From: Acinetobacter gerneri DSM 14967 = CIP 107464 = MTCC 9824
GTDB lineage: Bacteria > Pseudomonadota > Gammaproteobacteria > Pseudomonadales > Moraxellaceae
NCBI RefSeq assembly: GCF_000368565.1
Contig: NZ_KB849542.1
Coordinates: 336,581 to 400,580 of the forward strand
Reading direction: 5' to 3'
DNA length: 64,000 nt
Below the pieces are notes generated by a model that saw only the letters and a list, made by a program, of their open reading frames with translations, was not told the DNA's origin and made no database searches. Made by a program: the position numbers and the translations under genes. Shown here one piece after another: positions 28,559 through 37,686 of this stretch (position 1 is its first letter; every line of letters begins with the position of its first letter).

Positions 28559-28975
28559 GTGTCTAAAAAAATTGATGCCACTGATGTCACTGAAGAAGAA
28601 GCTTTAAATGCGGTTTTTTTTGAACGTGCAGATGAATTTATTAAGCAAGCCAATGATTTTTGCCGCCCACCTAAAGGTGAAAAAGCGAATCCTGATGAAC
28701 TACGTGGTCAAGTGAGTGCAGCAATGCTGTTTGCTACTGCCCGTTTTAATACTTGGGTCGCTGCAAATACCTTTAAAAATGGCGAAGAAATGCGTGATGC
28801 AAAATCTGAAGTGATGTCTTATATTTTGCAACAATTTCAAATGATGCTTGAAGATAATTTTGACGAATATTGTGAGCAATTTGATAATTATCTACGTTTT
28901 CGTAAAAATGAAGACTTTCATACACATAAACATGACCACGATGATACTGATCATCACCATGATCATTCACATTAA
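28559..28975 (+). CDS. DUF3144 family protein with a histidine-rich tail
   Basis: About 138 residues, cytoplasmic. The DUF3144 core is clear: FFERADEFIKQANDFCRPPKGE, then VSAAMLFATARFNTWVAAN and MLEDNFDEYCEQFDNYLRF. The last 18 residues, HTHKHDHDDTDHHHDHSH, are almost all His and Asp and could bind metal. I choose the GTG at 28559, with GGAAAA about 6 bases upstream; a TTG at 28547 lies upstream in frame. It ends in a canonical UUCG terminator. The function of the family is unknown. Confidence 0.78.
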   Translation: MSKKIDATDVTEEEALNAVFFERADEFIKQANDFCRPPKGEKANPDELRGQVSAAMLFATARFNTWVAANTFKNGEEMRDAKSEVMSYILQQFQMMLEDNFDEYCEQFDNYLRFRKNEDFHTHKHDHDDTDHHHDHSH

Positions 28976-28977
28976 AA

Positions 28978-29003
28978 TCAAAAGCTCTTCGGAGCTTTTT
29001 TTA
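28978..29003 (+). terminator. UUCG terminator of the DUF3144 gene
   Basis: Stem AAAGCTC/GAGCTTT (28981-28987 and 28992-28998) with a TTCG tetraloop and a T-run. Confidence 0.9.
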
Positions 29004-29107
29004 TTGAAATATATTCTATAGCTCAGTATTTTTTACTAAAGCACTATTTATTTGGCAAATTTTTATAGTAATTTAAAATCAGTAGGAAAATAAAAAATAG
29101 GGAAATT

Positions 29108-30172
29108 ATGCAAACATTAGATTTTAACCTGATTGATCCGCATATTCATCAATGGGATCCTTATAACACCCCACATGCTGCACGTTTAGCAGTAAAATTG
29201 TTAGGAAATCGACCTTATTTGCTGGATAAAATGGTCCGCTTAGTCAAACCCAAAGACCTGATCGAAACTGTAGGCTTGACAACGCATATTACCAAACCCT
29301 ACTTACCTGCTGATTATAAAAAAGATCTAGGTCGATATAGTGCTGAACAAGTGGTTCACATTGAAGCGAGCTGGGCTGAACATAAGGGAAAAGGTGTCGT
29401 TGGTGAAACACGTTTTATCGAATCCCTCCCCTTCAATGAACAAACCGTAAAGCTTGGAGCTATTGTTGCGACAGCGGATCCTCGAGATAATAACTTTAAA
29501 AAGATATTGAAACTTCATTTAAAAGAATCAAAAAAAATTCGTGGCATTCGTCGAATGGGCGCTGTGCATGAAGATAAAGGAATCCATGCTTGGGCAGATC
29601 AGCCACATCTTTATACTGATAAAAAATTTCTCAAAGGATTTGAACAACTCGCCCAGTTCAATCTGAGCTTTGATGCTTGGGTATACTCAACTCAGTTGGC
29701 TGATGTCATTGCTTTAGCGAAGCAATTCCCAGAAACTTCAATCGTACTTGATCATCTAGGAACACCTGCAGGTTTGTTTGGGAAAGTTGGAGAAAATACT
29801 GGATTGTCAAAAACTGCTCGTGAAAATATATTTTATGAATGGCAAGATCATATCGCCGAGCTTGCCAATTTCGCAAATGTCTACACCAAAATGTCAGGTC
29901 TGTTTATGCCTGTTTTAGGTCATCAATTTCACAAGAAAAAGCAACAAGCTTCTAAGCAGCAAATCATTGATTTAGTGGCACCACTCATCACCCATGCGCT
30001 GGATAGTTTCGGTATATATCGCGTGATGTTTGCATCAAATTTTCCTATGGACAGCGTCAGTGCAAGTTTGGAAAATATCATTGATGCCTTTAGTGATATC
30101 GTAGATCAATATGATGAAAATGCACTGATCAAAGTATTTCATGACAATGCTAAACAATTTTATCGTCTGTAG
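29108..30172 (+). CDS. Amidohydrolase-family metal-dependent hydrolase (TIM-barrel)
   Basis: A 354-residue protein of the amidohydrolase_2 family (2-pyrone-4,6-dicarboxylate lactonase-like). Landmarks are the N-terminal LIDPHIHQWDPYNTP with the metal-binding HxH, VVHIEASW, KKIRGIRRMG, SIVLDHLGTPAGLFG with the catalytic-site DHLG, and a C-terminal VMFASNFPMDSVSAS. GGGAAA is well placed before the ATG. Members hydrolyse lactones or decarboxylate small acids; the substrate here is unknown. Monocistronic, convergent with the argO-like gene across a shared terminator. Confidence 0.83.
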   Translation: MQTLDFNLIDPHIHQWDPYNTPHAARLAVKLLGNRPYLLDKMVRLVKPKDLIETVGLTTHITKPYLPADYKKDLGRYSAEQVVHIEASWAEHKGKGVVGETRFIESLPFNEQTVKLGAIVATADPRDNNFKKILKLHLKESKKIRGIRRMGAVHEDKGIHAWADQPHLYTDKKFLKGFEQLAQFNLSFDAWVYSTQLADVIALAKQFPETSIVLDHLGTPAGLFGKVGENTGLSKTARENIFYEWQDHIAELANFANVYTKMSGLFMPVLGHQFHKKKQQASKQQIIDLVAPLITHALDSFGIYRVMFASNFPMDSVSASLENIIDAFSDIVDQYDENALIKVFHDNAKQFYRL

Positions 30173-30192
30173 TTTCCTAAGACAGCTAAATA

Positions 30193-30230
30193 CATGAAAG
30201 ATTGTGTTTTATTTTATGCAATCTTTCATG
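30193..30230. terminator. Bidirectional terminator between the amidohydrolase gene and argO
   Basis: A perfect 12-base inverted repeat, CATGAAAGATTG (30193-30204) and CAATCTTTCATG (30219-30230), with a T-rich loop. T-tracts are weak on both sides. Confidence 0.65.
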
Positions 30231-30240
30231 TAATAAATAT

Positions 30241-30837
30241 TTAGATTAATAATGAAATCGCAATGCCCCACATCATCATACCGATGATAAAGTCCAATAT
30301 TTTCCATGCGATAGCTTTACGAAATACTGGAAGTAATAATCTGGCTGCATAACCCAAACTAAAGAAAAATATCCACGAGGCACTCATTGCGCCTAGCGCA
30401 AATTTAATACTGTCGGCATTAAACTGTGCAGAAATAGAACCAATCAGGATCACAGTATCTAGATATACATGCGGATTTAACCAAGTGAAAGCCAAACAGA
30501 GTCCAATGATTTTATATAAGTTTTCAGGCTCGATCTGGCTCGGTTCAAGTACGTCCTGATGATAAAATGCCGAATATAAACTCTTTAAGCCATAAAAAAA
30601 TAAAAATCCCGCACCCAAATATTTAGCCAATTCGACGATGATTGGGTATTGTTGAATAATCTTTGAAAATCCAACAACGCCCAAATAAATCAATATCGAA
30701 TCCGACAATGCACAAATAGCGCAAACGATCATGACATATTGTTGCTTTAAACCCTGTTTTAGTACGAATGCATTTTGCGCACCTATTGCTAAAATCAAGG
30801 AAAAACCGACACCTAAGCCATAGAAATATGCAGACAT
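30241..30837 (-). CDS. argO: LysE/ArgO-family basic amino-acid exporter
   Basis: An inner-membrane exporter of 198 residues with six hydrophobic segments. LysE-family signatures are the N-terminal GFSLILAIGAQNAFVLKQGL, the helix-2 region ICALSDSILIYLGVVG, and AFTWLNPHVYLDTVILIGSISAQF in the middle. It exports arginine and/or lysine and protects against their accumulation or that of analogues such as canavanine. An ArgP-type LysR regulator is divergent, the standard argO-argP (lysE-lysG) arrangement, which makes the call firm. The substrate preference, Arg or Lys, is not decided. Confidence 0.87.
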   Translation of the reverse strand: MSAYFYGLGVGFSLILAIGAQNAFVLKQGLKQQYVMIVCAICALSDSILIYLGVVGFSKIIQQYPIIVELAKYLGAGFLFFYGLKSLYSAFYHQDVLEPSQIEPENLYKIIGLCLAFTWLNPHVYLDTVILIGSISAQFNADSIKFALGAMSASWIFFFSLGYAARLLLPVFRKAIAWKILDFIIGMMMWGIAISLLI

Positions 30838-31037
30838 ATTGGATTCAAACTCAAATATTTAAACGTAAATAAAAATGAAAAATTCTTATAAAATCTGCTT
30901 TAAAAATCTATTTTTAAAGCAAATTTTACTAGAAAAGATTATCTTTTATTTGCAAATTTAATTCATTAAAATTAAATTTATTTATGATTAACTAAATTTT
31001 ATTAAGAATACTTTGTTTGAGATATGGATGAAATGTG
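30838..31037. promoter_or_regulatory. Divergent argO/argP control region
   Basis: A 200-base, extremely AT-rich region holding both promoters. LysR-type ArgP/LysG bind such regions and activate the exporter gene when lysine or arginine is high. No single operator can be picked out by eye. Confidence 0.5.
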
Positions 31038-31925
31038 ATGCTCGATAGCAAACAATGTGAAGCTTTTTTTGCAGTTGCGGAAACAGGCAGTTTTGATCTT
31101 GCTAGTGAGCAACTCTGCATCACAGCCTCAGCGGTCACGCAAAGAGTACAAGCACTTGAAAAAAATCTAGGGCAAATTCTATTGATCCGAGCACGCCCAT
31201 GCAGCTTAACCAAAGCTGGAATAGAAGTTTTAGCGTTTTTGAGACACGCTCGATTGCTCGAACAAAACTTGTTGCAAAATCTACATGGTGAAATCGACAG
31301 CAACTTTTATGCCGTCAGTATCGCATCAAATGCGGACTCTCTAGCCACATGGTTACTTCCTGCATTAAGTGAAATATTGATAAAAGAGCGCATTGTTTTA
31401 GATATAAAATTGGATGATCAATCACATACTTATTCGTTACTAGAAAAAGGAATTGTCAATGCATGTATCTCGATTGAACCCAAAGCAATGACAGGTTGCA
31501 AATCTATTTTCTTAGGCTCTATGCAATATAAAATGCTAGCCACGCCTATTTTTATCGAAAAATATTTTAAATCTGGCATTACTCGCGAACAGTTAAAACA
31601 AACGCCTGCCATCATTTTTAATGACAAAGATCAAATTCATTTTGATGCCATTTTAAAATTATTTGGTTTAGTAAAAGGAACTTATCCCTGCTCTTTTATC
31701 CCATCATCTGACTCTTTTGTCAGTGCTATCGAGCAAAGTCTGGGCTACGGGATGATTCCCACCATTCAAGTTCAATCCTCAATAGCGAGCGGAAAATTAG
31801 TAGAAATATTACCTGAAGCATGTATCAATATTCCGTTGTATTGGCATCATTGGAATAAACAAACAGCTAAACTAGATCAATTGACTGAGCACCTTTTGCT
31901 TCAAGCTAAAAAGTTATTATTTTAA
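31038..31925 (+). CDS. argP: LysR-family regulator ArgP/LysG
   Basis: A transcription regulator of 295 residues, the normal LysR length. The winged helix-turn-helix occupies residues 1-60 (FFAVAETGSFDLASEQLCITASAVTQRVQALEKNLGQILLIR), followed by the substrate domain with the family-typical FIPSSDSFVSAIEQSLGYGMIP. It is divergent to an ArgO-like exporter, so it probably activates that gene in response to basic amino acids. ATG 31038 is used; a GTG lies immediately in front of it. The IS30 element is inserted 62 bases behind its stop. Confidence 0.87.
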   Translation: MLDSKQCEAFFAVAETGSFDLASEQLCITASAVTQRVQALEKNLGQILLIRARPCSLTKAGIEVLAFLRHARLLEQNLLQNLHGEIDSNFYAVSIASNADSLATWLLPALSEILIKERIVLDIKLDDQSHTYSLLEKGIVNACISIEPKAMTGCKSIFLGSMQYKMLATPIFIEKYFKSGITREQLKQTPAIIFNDKDQIHFDAILKLFGLVKGTYPCSFIPSSDSFVSAIEQSLGYGMIPTIQVQSSIASGKLVEILPEACINIPLYWHHWNKQTAKLDQLTEHLLLQAKKLLF

Positions 31926-31987
31926 AAAACTATCTTTGAGCCAGATTTATTGATTTATAAAGATTTTTTAGTCCTAAAATTTAATAA

Positions 31988-32013
31988 GGCGGATTCAAGC
32001 AGCAAGTGCAACA
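31988..32013. repeat. Left inverted repeat of the IS30-family element
   Basis: Starts GGCGGATTCAAGC and ends CAAGTGCAACA. It overlaps the last codons and stop of the transposase gene. It matches the right end at about 19 of 26 positions by eye. Confidence 0.75.
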
Positions 32014-32957
32014 GTATAAAAACCAGCCATAACTTCACTTGGCGTATACCAGCCTAGTGTTTTTCTAGGACGATGGTTGAGTGAAAATTCTATCTGCTCT
32101 ATTTCATCGTTTGACACGTCATCAAACGATGATGATTTTGGCAGATATTGCCGGATTAAACCATTCGTATTTTCATTTCTAGCTCGCTGAATAGACTTGT
32201 AAGGATCAGCAAAATAAGTATCTATGCCGACATCAGTAATTCTTTTGTGTTCGGCAAATTCCTTTCCATTATCAAATGTTACACTATAAGCATGGCTCAT
32301 TCGTAAACGATCTAATGCACAAGTAATCGTTTTAGAGGATGCTCTCGTTGACCCTAAATGAACAATATGTACGTACAGGCTCTTTCGATCAACGAGGGTT
32401 AATAAAGCTCCTTTATGATGTTTACCAATCACCGTATCACCTTCGAAATCTCCTAAACGTTGTCGCTGATCAATGACCTGGTCTCGGCAATGAATACTTG
32501 TTTTATCAATGATTTGCCCTCTACGATCCGTGTTTTTGTAACCTCGTTTTCGATATTTCTTCTGATGCCTTAAGTGTAGATGGAGGTTACCTCCTTGTGA
32601 TTTATCTTGATAAATGTGCTGGTAAATCCACTCATGTGAAGGTACATCCAGCCAACCGCGTTGTGTTAAAGCACCTGAAATTTGTTCTGGTGACCAGTCT
32701 AAGCCAATTAAGTAATCAATATAAGCGAAGGCAAATGCTGTCATGGATGATGAAGGATGGTACCGTCTTTGACTTGCAAATTTCGCTGCCTGTTGAGCTC
32801 TATATCCACGTTGCCCAGTATTTCTTTTTAACTCACGGTAGATGGTTGATCGTGAACGCCCTAACTCCCGAGCAAGGCTAGCGATTGAACTTTTACTTTT
32901 CAAAGTAGCATAAATTTCGTATCTTTCATCTTGAGAAAGTTGGGTGTATTTCTTCAT
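31995..32957 (-). CDS. IS30-family transposase
   Basis: A 320-residue DDE transposase. The N-terminal helix-turn-helix is LSQDERYEIYATLKSKSSIASLARELGRSRSTIYREL. The catalytic acids stand in LGDFEGDTVIG, VTFDNGKEFAEH and ARNENTNGLIRQYLPK, which is the IS30 signature. The C-terminal end PRKTLGWYTPSEVM is also typical. The frame is unbroken, so the element may still be active. The stop codon lies inside the left inverted repeat. Confidence 0.95.
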   Translation of the reverse strand: MKKYTQLSQDERYEIYATLKSKSSIASLARELGRSRSTIYRELKRNTGQRGYRAQQAAKFASQRRYHPSSSMTAFAFAYIDYLIGLDWSPEQISGALTQRGWLDVPSHEWIYQHIYQDKSQGGNLHLHLRHQKKYRKRGYKNTDRRGQIIDKTSIHCRDQVIDQRQRLGDFEGDTVIGKHHKGALLTLVDRKSLYVHIVHLGSTRASSKTITCALDRLRMSHAYSVTFDNGKEFAEHKRITDVGIDTYFADPYKSIQRARNENTNGLIRQYLPKSSSFDDVSNDEIEQIEFSLNHRPRKTLGWYTPSEVMAGFYTVALAA

Positions 32958-33035
32958 TGTGTGCTTTCCAATTGCGAGTTGAAAAAGTCTAATGATTCTA
33001 TGAATACACCTAACTTTTTCAACTAACTACAAGTG

Positions 33036-33061
33036 TGTTGCACTTGGGATTTGAATCTGCG
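33036..33061. repeat. Right inverted repeat of the IS30-family element
   Basis: Contains TGTTGCACTTG and ends TTGAATCTGC, the inverse of the left end. It is directly followed by TAATAA and by the terminator of the M16 peptidase gene. Confidence 0.75.
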
Positions 33062-33064
33062 TAA

Positions 33065-33102
33065 TAAAAAAACCCTTTCCAATTTATGAAAAGGGTTTTT
33101 TA
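33065..33102 (-). terminator. Terminator of the M16 peptidase gene
   Basis: AAACCCTTT (33070-33078) pairs with AAAGGGTTT (33090-33098). A long T-run follows on the minus strand. Confidence 0.85.
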
Positions 33103-33115
33103 GATTCATTTTCAA

Positions 33116-35875
33116 CTATTTTTGCGCTTGCCCATATTGATCAGCAAATACTTCGACCAGTTGTTCTGGTTTGATATATTTTTTGATCACTGCATCTACA
33201 TCAGCCTTTGTCAATTTCACGATCTCTTTATCACGCTTTTCACGTGATAATAAGTCTTTATTTTGCTCTAACTGATGATTCAGCATATTGTGAATAGATC
33301 GTTCATCCTCAAGCACTGTGACACGTTTTTTCATGATATCAGCTTTGGCAGCTTCTAATTCTTGCGTAGTCACACCATTTTTTATTAGATCATTCAATAC
33401 TTTATATACTACAGCCGAGACTTGATCAGATTTACCTGCGGTATAATTTGCATCGATCTGTAATGCACCTGATTCAACATCATCATCCAATACAACACGA
33501 CTACTAAAACCATAAACTAAAGCATTTTTTTCACGTAATTCACGACCTAAGCGAGAAGATAATTGTGAATTTCCAAGGATGTAATTGAACACTAACAAAG
33601 CAGGTGCATCTTGATTAAGTGCGCCAACAGGGAAAGCTAAGATACTGTTATAACTACCAAATTCACGTTGTTCTGATAGCGCATGCACTTTTTGACCTTT
33701 ATATGCGACATAGTCAGATGTGATTTTTTGATAAGGTTCAGTATTTGTCCATTTACTGAATGATTGATCTAAAAGTGCACGCATTTCTTTAGCATCATAG
33801 CTTCCTGTAACAGCAATTTGTGCGTGATTCATCGCAAAAAACTTCTGATACAGCGCACGTACCTGCTCATCAGAAGATGATTGCAACTGTTTCTTTGCCA
33901 ACTCAGGCTCAAAATGATAACGCAAATCTCCTGGCTGATAAGTTTCAAGCAAACGTGAAATCGTCATCGCTGACACGACTTCAGGCTCTGTATAAGGACG
34001 ATTGAGGTCGTTTAAGCTTTGCGTTTTGATCAGATCAAATTGTGATTTTTCAAATTTCGGATTTTGCATCACTTCAACGATATATTTAAAAAAATCTTCA
34101 AATTTGTCATTATTTGCCACGATATTGATGACCATCGCATTACCATCGGCAGCAGCGCTTGCCATCCCACCTGCAGCAATCGACTTATCTGCGATATCCT
34201 GCAAACTATATTGATCTGAGGCACGAAGTAATAAATACGCTGTTAAATCCAATAAAGCATCTTTATTGAATAAAGACTCAGCACTACCGAAATTGACACG
34301 AATGGTGGCATAAGTTTTATTATCACGTGTTTGAGTCGGGAATAATGCATATTTCATCCCATTGCTCAACTTACCGCGTTGGATTTTATTTTCAGTACTT
34401 TGCAAGTATTTTTTCGACGTTTTAACATACTGCTGAACTTCAGCTTGGTATGTTTTGACATCTTTTAATGGTTCAGGCTGTTCGCTCGTCTGATCTAAAG
34501 TTTTTTGCTTATCAGTGGTTTTATCCTGCTGCATCGCTTTCTTTTGATCTTCAGGTGTCGGTTGTATATCCCCTGAAAAACGGTGCTGCGCAGTTAAAAA
34601 CTCGTTGAGAGTTTGATTGGTTTGTTGCACAGTCAAATTTTGTACAGCTTGTTGATCTTTGAAATACTGATCCCAATCCCCTTGATTTGAAACCACATAT
34701 TCACTCAAAGTCGTACCGACACTGACTGAGTTTGATAACATGCTATCAGCAGCATTTTTTATGATATTTTTCACACGATTCAATTCGGTTTCATTGAATG
34801 TCTGTTTCTTTTCCACACTGCTGATCAATGAACTTTCAATTTTTTTTGCATCATGATTGGGTGCATATATCGCTCCCATAAACACGAGATTAAAATCTCG
34901 ATTGAGCCAAGTTGTAGATTGAACATTGGTTGAAATACCTGTTTCAACCATATCCTGATATAAATGACCACTTGGTTGTAAAGTATAGAGATAAGGTGCG
35001 AGGGCTAATGCTGGCTGAATTGTAGTATTTTTACCATTCATATAGATGTTAAATTTAGCTAAATCACTGCCCTTTTTCACGAGAAAGTTCCGCAGTTTGA
35101 CTTGGCTAGAATCTAACACAGGGACTTTAGCCTGCTCAGGTATGTTGCGTGCAGGAATTGAACTAAAGTTTTGATCAATTTGCTTTAATACTTCTTTTTT
35201 ATCAAATTTTCCAGCGATCACCATGACAGCATTATTCGGTGCGTACCATGCTCGATAAAACTTGTTTAACTCATCCATTTTGATAGATTTTAATTCTGCT
35301 AAATCCCCGATCGGCAAACGTCCTAATGATTGATTTCCATAAGCCGCTTTCCACATTTGATCCATAAGTACTGCAAAAGGTTGATCCATTCGCACTTCAC
35401 GTTCACGCATTACGATATTGATTTCAGAAGGAACAAATTTCTCCTGTAAAACCAGTTTATCCATGCGTTGAGATTCAAGATAAATAATTTTAGCGAGCGC
35501 GGCTTTTTCAGGGCGGACGATATTGATATATTTTGTTGAATAATAATCAGTACTCGCATTTGCCATGAGCGTATGTTGATCTAATTGGCGTTGGAACTCT
35601 TCACCTTTTACATCTTGTGTGCCTTTAAACGCCAAATGTTCAAGCAAATGCGCCAAACCACCTTTGCCCGCAGGATCATTGAGTGAACCCGTTAAATAAA
35701 CTGTATTTACGAAAACTTTATTTTCTTTTTCATTGGGCGCGAGAATGACCCTAAAACCATTATCTAACTTGTATTCTTCGATCTGATGATCACTTTTAAC
35801 CAAAACTGTCGCAGCAAAAGAAGACGCACTAAAACCAATCAAACAAAGGGAGAGAGTTAATTGCTTAAAACGCAT
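33116..35875 (-). CDS. M16-family zinc metallopeptidase (pitrilysin/insulinase-like), periplasmic
   Basis: A 919-residue exported protease with two M16 halves. Residues 1-22 form a signal peptide (ending SSFA). The zinc motif HLLEHLAFKG (HxxEH, inverted) lies near residue 78, with the distal glutamate expected in the INIVMREREVRMDQ region. The inactive second half starts around residue 510 (LSNGMKYALFPTQTRDN) and ends with the NALVYGFSS substrate-binding region. A glutamine/lysine-rich linker (about 440-490) joins the halves. GGAAAAT precedes ATG 35875. It degrades peptides in the periplasm; no partner gene is present. Confidence 0.9.
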   Translation of the reverse strand: MRFKQLTLSLCLIGFSASSFAATVLVKSDHQIEEYKLDNGFRVILAPNEKENKVFVNTVYLTGSLNDPAGKGGLAHLLEHLAFKGTQDVKGEEFQRQLDQHTLMANASTDYYSTKYINIVRPEKAALAKIIYLESQRMDKLVLQEKFVPSEINIVMREREVRMDQPFAVLMDQMWKAAYGNQSLGRLPIGDLAELKSIKMDELNKFYRAWYAPNNAVMVIAGKFDKKEVLKQIDQNFSSIPARNIPEQAKVPVLDSSQVKLRNFLVKKGSDLAKFNIYMNGKNTTIQPALALAPYLYTLQPSGHLYQDMVETGISTNVQSTTWLNRDFNLVFMGAIYAPNHDAKKIESSLISSVEKKQTFNETELNRVKNIIKNAADSMLSNSVSVGTTLSEYVVSNQGDWDQYFKDQQAVQNLTVQQTNQTLNEFLTAQHRFSGDIQPTPEDQKKAMQQDKTTDKQKTLDQTSEQPEPLKDVKTYQAEVQQYVKTSKKYLQSTENKIQRGKLSNGMKYALFPTQTRDNKTYATIRVNFGSAESLFNKDALLDLTAYLLLRASDQYSLQDIADKSIAAGGMASAAADGNAMVINIVANNDKFEDFFKYIVEVMQNPKFEKSQFDLIKTQSLNDLNRPYTEPEVVSAMTISRLLETYQPGDLRYHFEPELAKKQLQSSSDEQVRALYQKFFAMNHAQIAVTGSYDAKEMRALLDQSFSKWTNTEPYQKITSDYVAYKGQKVHALSEQREFGSYNSILAFPVGALNQDAPALLVFNYILGNSQLSSRLGRELREKNALVYGFSSRVVLDDDVESGALQIDANYTAGKSDQVSAVVYKVLNDLIKNGVTTQELEAAKADIMKKRVTVLEDERSIHNMLNHQLEQNKDLLSREKRDKEIVKLTKADVDAVIKKYIKPEQLVEVFADQYGQAQK

Positions 35876-36012
35876 GAATTTTCCAGTTTTAAATATTTAT
35901 GAATTAAGCTGTTTATATTAGAAAATACTGAATAAAATTTATAGTAACTTTTTGAAATTTGTTATTTATTTCAGAAAATTCACATAAATAATAATGTATA
36001 TAGAACGATTTC

Positions 36013-36828
36013 CTATTGCACAATTACACTAATCATGGCGAGACATAATAAAATTATATAGCCTCTTTCATGTGATCTATCTGATATTTTTCCAATAAAT
36101 TTTTGCGCAATTTTCATTCCAACATAACTACTCATGATCAGACAAATACAGGCTGGATAGTAAAAATAGCCAATAAAATCAGATCCTAAAACAATCGGAT
36201 GTATCACATATTCAATGCAATACGTTATGCATCCTGCGACAGCAACTGGGATACTTAAAGGGTTTGCCAATGCAACAGCCGATGCCATATTTAAACCACA
36301 ACGGCGAAATAATGGCACGGTCATTACACTACCACCAACACCCAAAGCCGCAGCAATGGAGCCGATGAATACACCAACACTCATTTGAGTTTGATGTGCT
36401 AATGAGCGTATTTTTACAGTATTTTGCTGTATTTGGATTTGTCTGAAAATGCTATCCACAATTGTAATAAGCAAATAAATAATGAATAAATATTTTAAAA
36501 CTGTCGCTGAGATATAAAATGAAAAGTAAGTGCCAATCACTGCACCGATCGCGATATAAAAAGCCAAAGGAAATATAAAATTTGTACGAATATTGCCTTT
36601 TTTAAATTGCTGATATGTTGCCAATCCTGCATTGATGACCATTAATAATAATGATGTTGCAATCGCACTTTTAAAAGCAAATTGATAGGCCAAAGAATCA
36701 ACATCTGTATATAAACGGATACAACTGAAGACGAGCGGAACAACAACAAATCCTCCTGCAAAGCCAAATAATATCGTTAAAATTCCACTTAATATTCCTG
36801 CAAAAATCAACAATAAATAAAGTTCCAT
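36013..36828 (-). CDS. TSUP (TauE/SafE) family membrane permease, second copy
   Basis: A 271-residue polytopic membrane protein. The TSUP repeat motif is GFAGGFVVVPLVF near the N-terminus and AAALGVGGSVMTVPLFRRCGLNM in the middle, and about eight hydrophobic segments are visible. It differs clearly from the TSUP protein at 8.2 kb, so the two are not a recent duplication. An AraC-type regulator is divergent, 91 bases away, and may control it. Substrate unknown (sulfite or other small organic anions in the family). Confidence 0.83.
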   Translation of the reverse strand: MELYLLLIFAGILSGILTILFGFAGGFVVVPLVFSCIRLYTDVDSLAYQFAFKSAIATSLLLMVINAGLATYQQFKKGNIRTNFIFPLAFYIAIGAVIGTYFSFYISATVLKYLFIIYLLITIVDSIFRQIQIQQNTVKIRSLAHQTQMSVGVFIGSIAAALGVGGSVMTVPLFRRCGLNMASAVALANPLSIPVAVAGCITYCIEYVIHPIVLGSDFIGYFYYPACICLIMSSYVGMKIAQKFIGKISDRSHERGYIILLCLAMISVIVQ

Positions 36829-36919
36829 TGCACTTTCTCATTTAAAAAAATGCAGTTTAAGCCTTAATAATTTCGATAAATTTGTTATATTCAGCATTCA
36901 ATTACGCCAATCAGACAAG

Positions 36920-37681
36920 ATGAAGCAGATTTCTATACATAGTATTGAACATTTAGAGCAAGCAATTATTGCGATAGATACACAATATGCTGATTTTTAT
37001 ATATTGGATTGGCATAGTCACTTACGTGGTCAGTTATTATATGGCGCTGAGGGCGTTATACACATTGAAACCCCACATGGTAATTGGATTATCCCACCTG
37101 AACGGGCTGTTTGGATTCCACCCAACGTACCGCATAAACTTAAAATGTATCAGGTTCGTACCTGCAGTTTGTATATTGAAGCAAGTCAATCTCCAAGAGC
37201 AATTGAGCAATGCTCTGTTTTATCAGTCAGTCCTTTATTACGACAATTGCTACTCAAAGCACCCGAATTAAAACAACCTTTTTCACATCATGACACATTG
37301 ATTTTTGATCTCATTTTATGTGAAATCGCAAATGCTGAAGAGATTCAGCTACATTTACCACTCCCCACACATCCTTTGTTATTAAAGATCTGCCAAGACT
37401 TTATCCAGACACCCAATATCCACCTCTCTCCTGAACAGATTGCCTCTCAGCTCAATATGAGTGAAAGGCATTTTAGTCGAATTTTCAAACAAGAAGTTGG
37501 CATGTCATTTTCCAAATGGCGGCAACATGCATGCGTATTGCTCAGTCTTGAAAAAATTATCCAAAATCAATCTATCCAAAATATCGCTTTTGAGTTTGGC
37601 TTTCAAAATCCCGCAGCATTTACAACCATGTTTCATCGCATATTAGGGGTTAGCCCTTCTCGATATTTTAAAAATTGTTGA
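36920..37681 (+). CDS. AraC-family regulator with cupin sensor domain
   Basis: A 253-residue regulator. The N-terminal cupin part shows DWHSHLRGQLLYGAEGVIHIETPHGNWIIPPERAVWIPPNVPHKL (about 30-75). The C-terminal double helix-turn-helix is LSPEQIASQLNMSERHFSRIFKQEVGMSFSKWRQH followed by IQNIAFEFGFQNPAAFTTMFHRILGVSPSRYF. This layout is common for regulators of an adjacent exporter or permease gene. It is divergent to the TSUP gene and its stop lies a few bases from the end of the convergent phzF-like gene. Effector unknown. Confidence 0.87.
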   Translation: MKQISIHSIEHLEQAIIAIDTQYADFYILDWHSHLRGQLLYGAEGVIHIETPHGNWIIPPERAVWIPPNVPHKLKMYQVRTCSLYIEASQSPRAIEQCSVLSVSPLLRQLLLKAPELKQPFSHHDTLIFDLILCEIANAEEIQLHLPLPTHPLLLKICQDFIQTPNIHLSPEQIASQLNMSERHFSRIFKQEVGMSFSKWRQHACVLLSLEKIIQNQSIQNIAFEFGFQNPAAFTTMFHRILGVSPSRYFKNC

Positions 37682-37686
37682 ATGAA

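Larger units (their letters stand above)
31988..33061 (-). mobile_element. IS30-family insertion sequence, apparently intact
   Basis: About 1074 bases with one transposase gene and imperfect terminal inverted repeats of about 26 bases that share GATTCAA and CAAGTGCAACA. The hexamer TAATAA lies directly outside both ends (31982-31987 and 33062-33067) and could be a target duplication, although IS30 elements usually make 2-3 bases. It sits between convergent genes (argP and the M16 peptidase), a neutral place. The length and host recall IS18 of Acinetobacter, an identification I cannot confirm. Confidence 0.88.
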
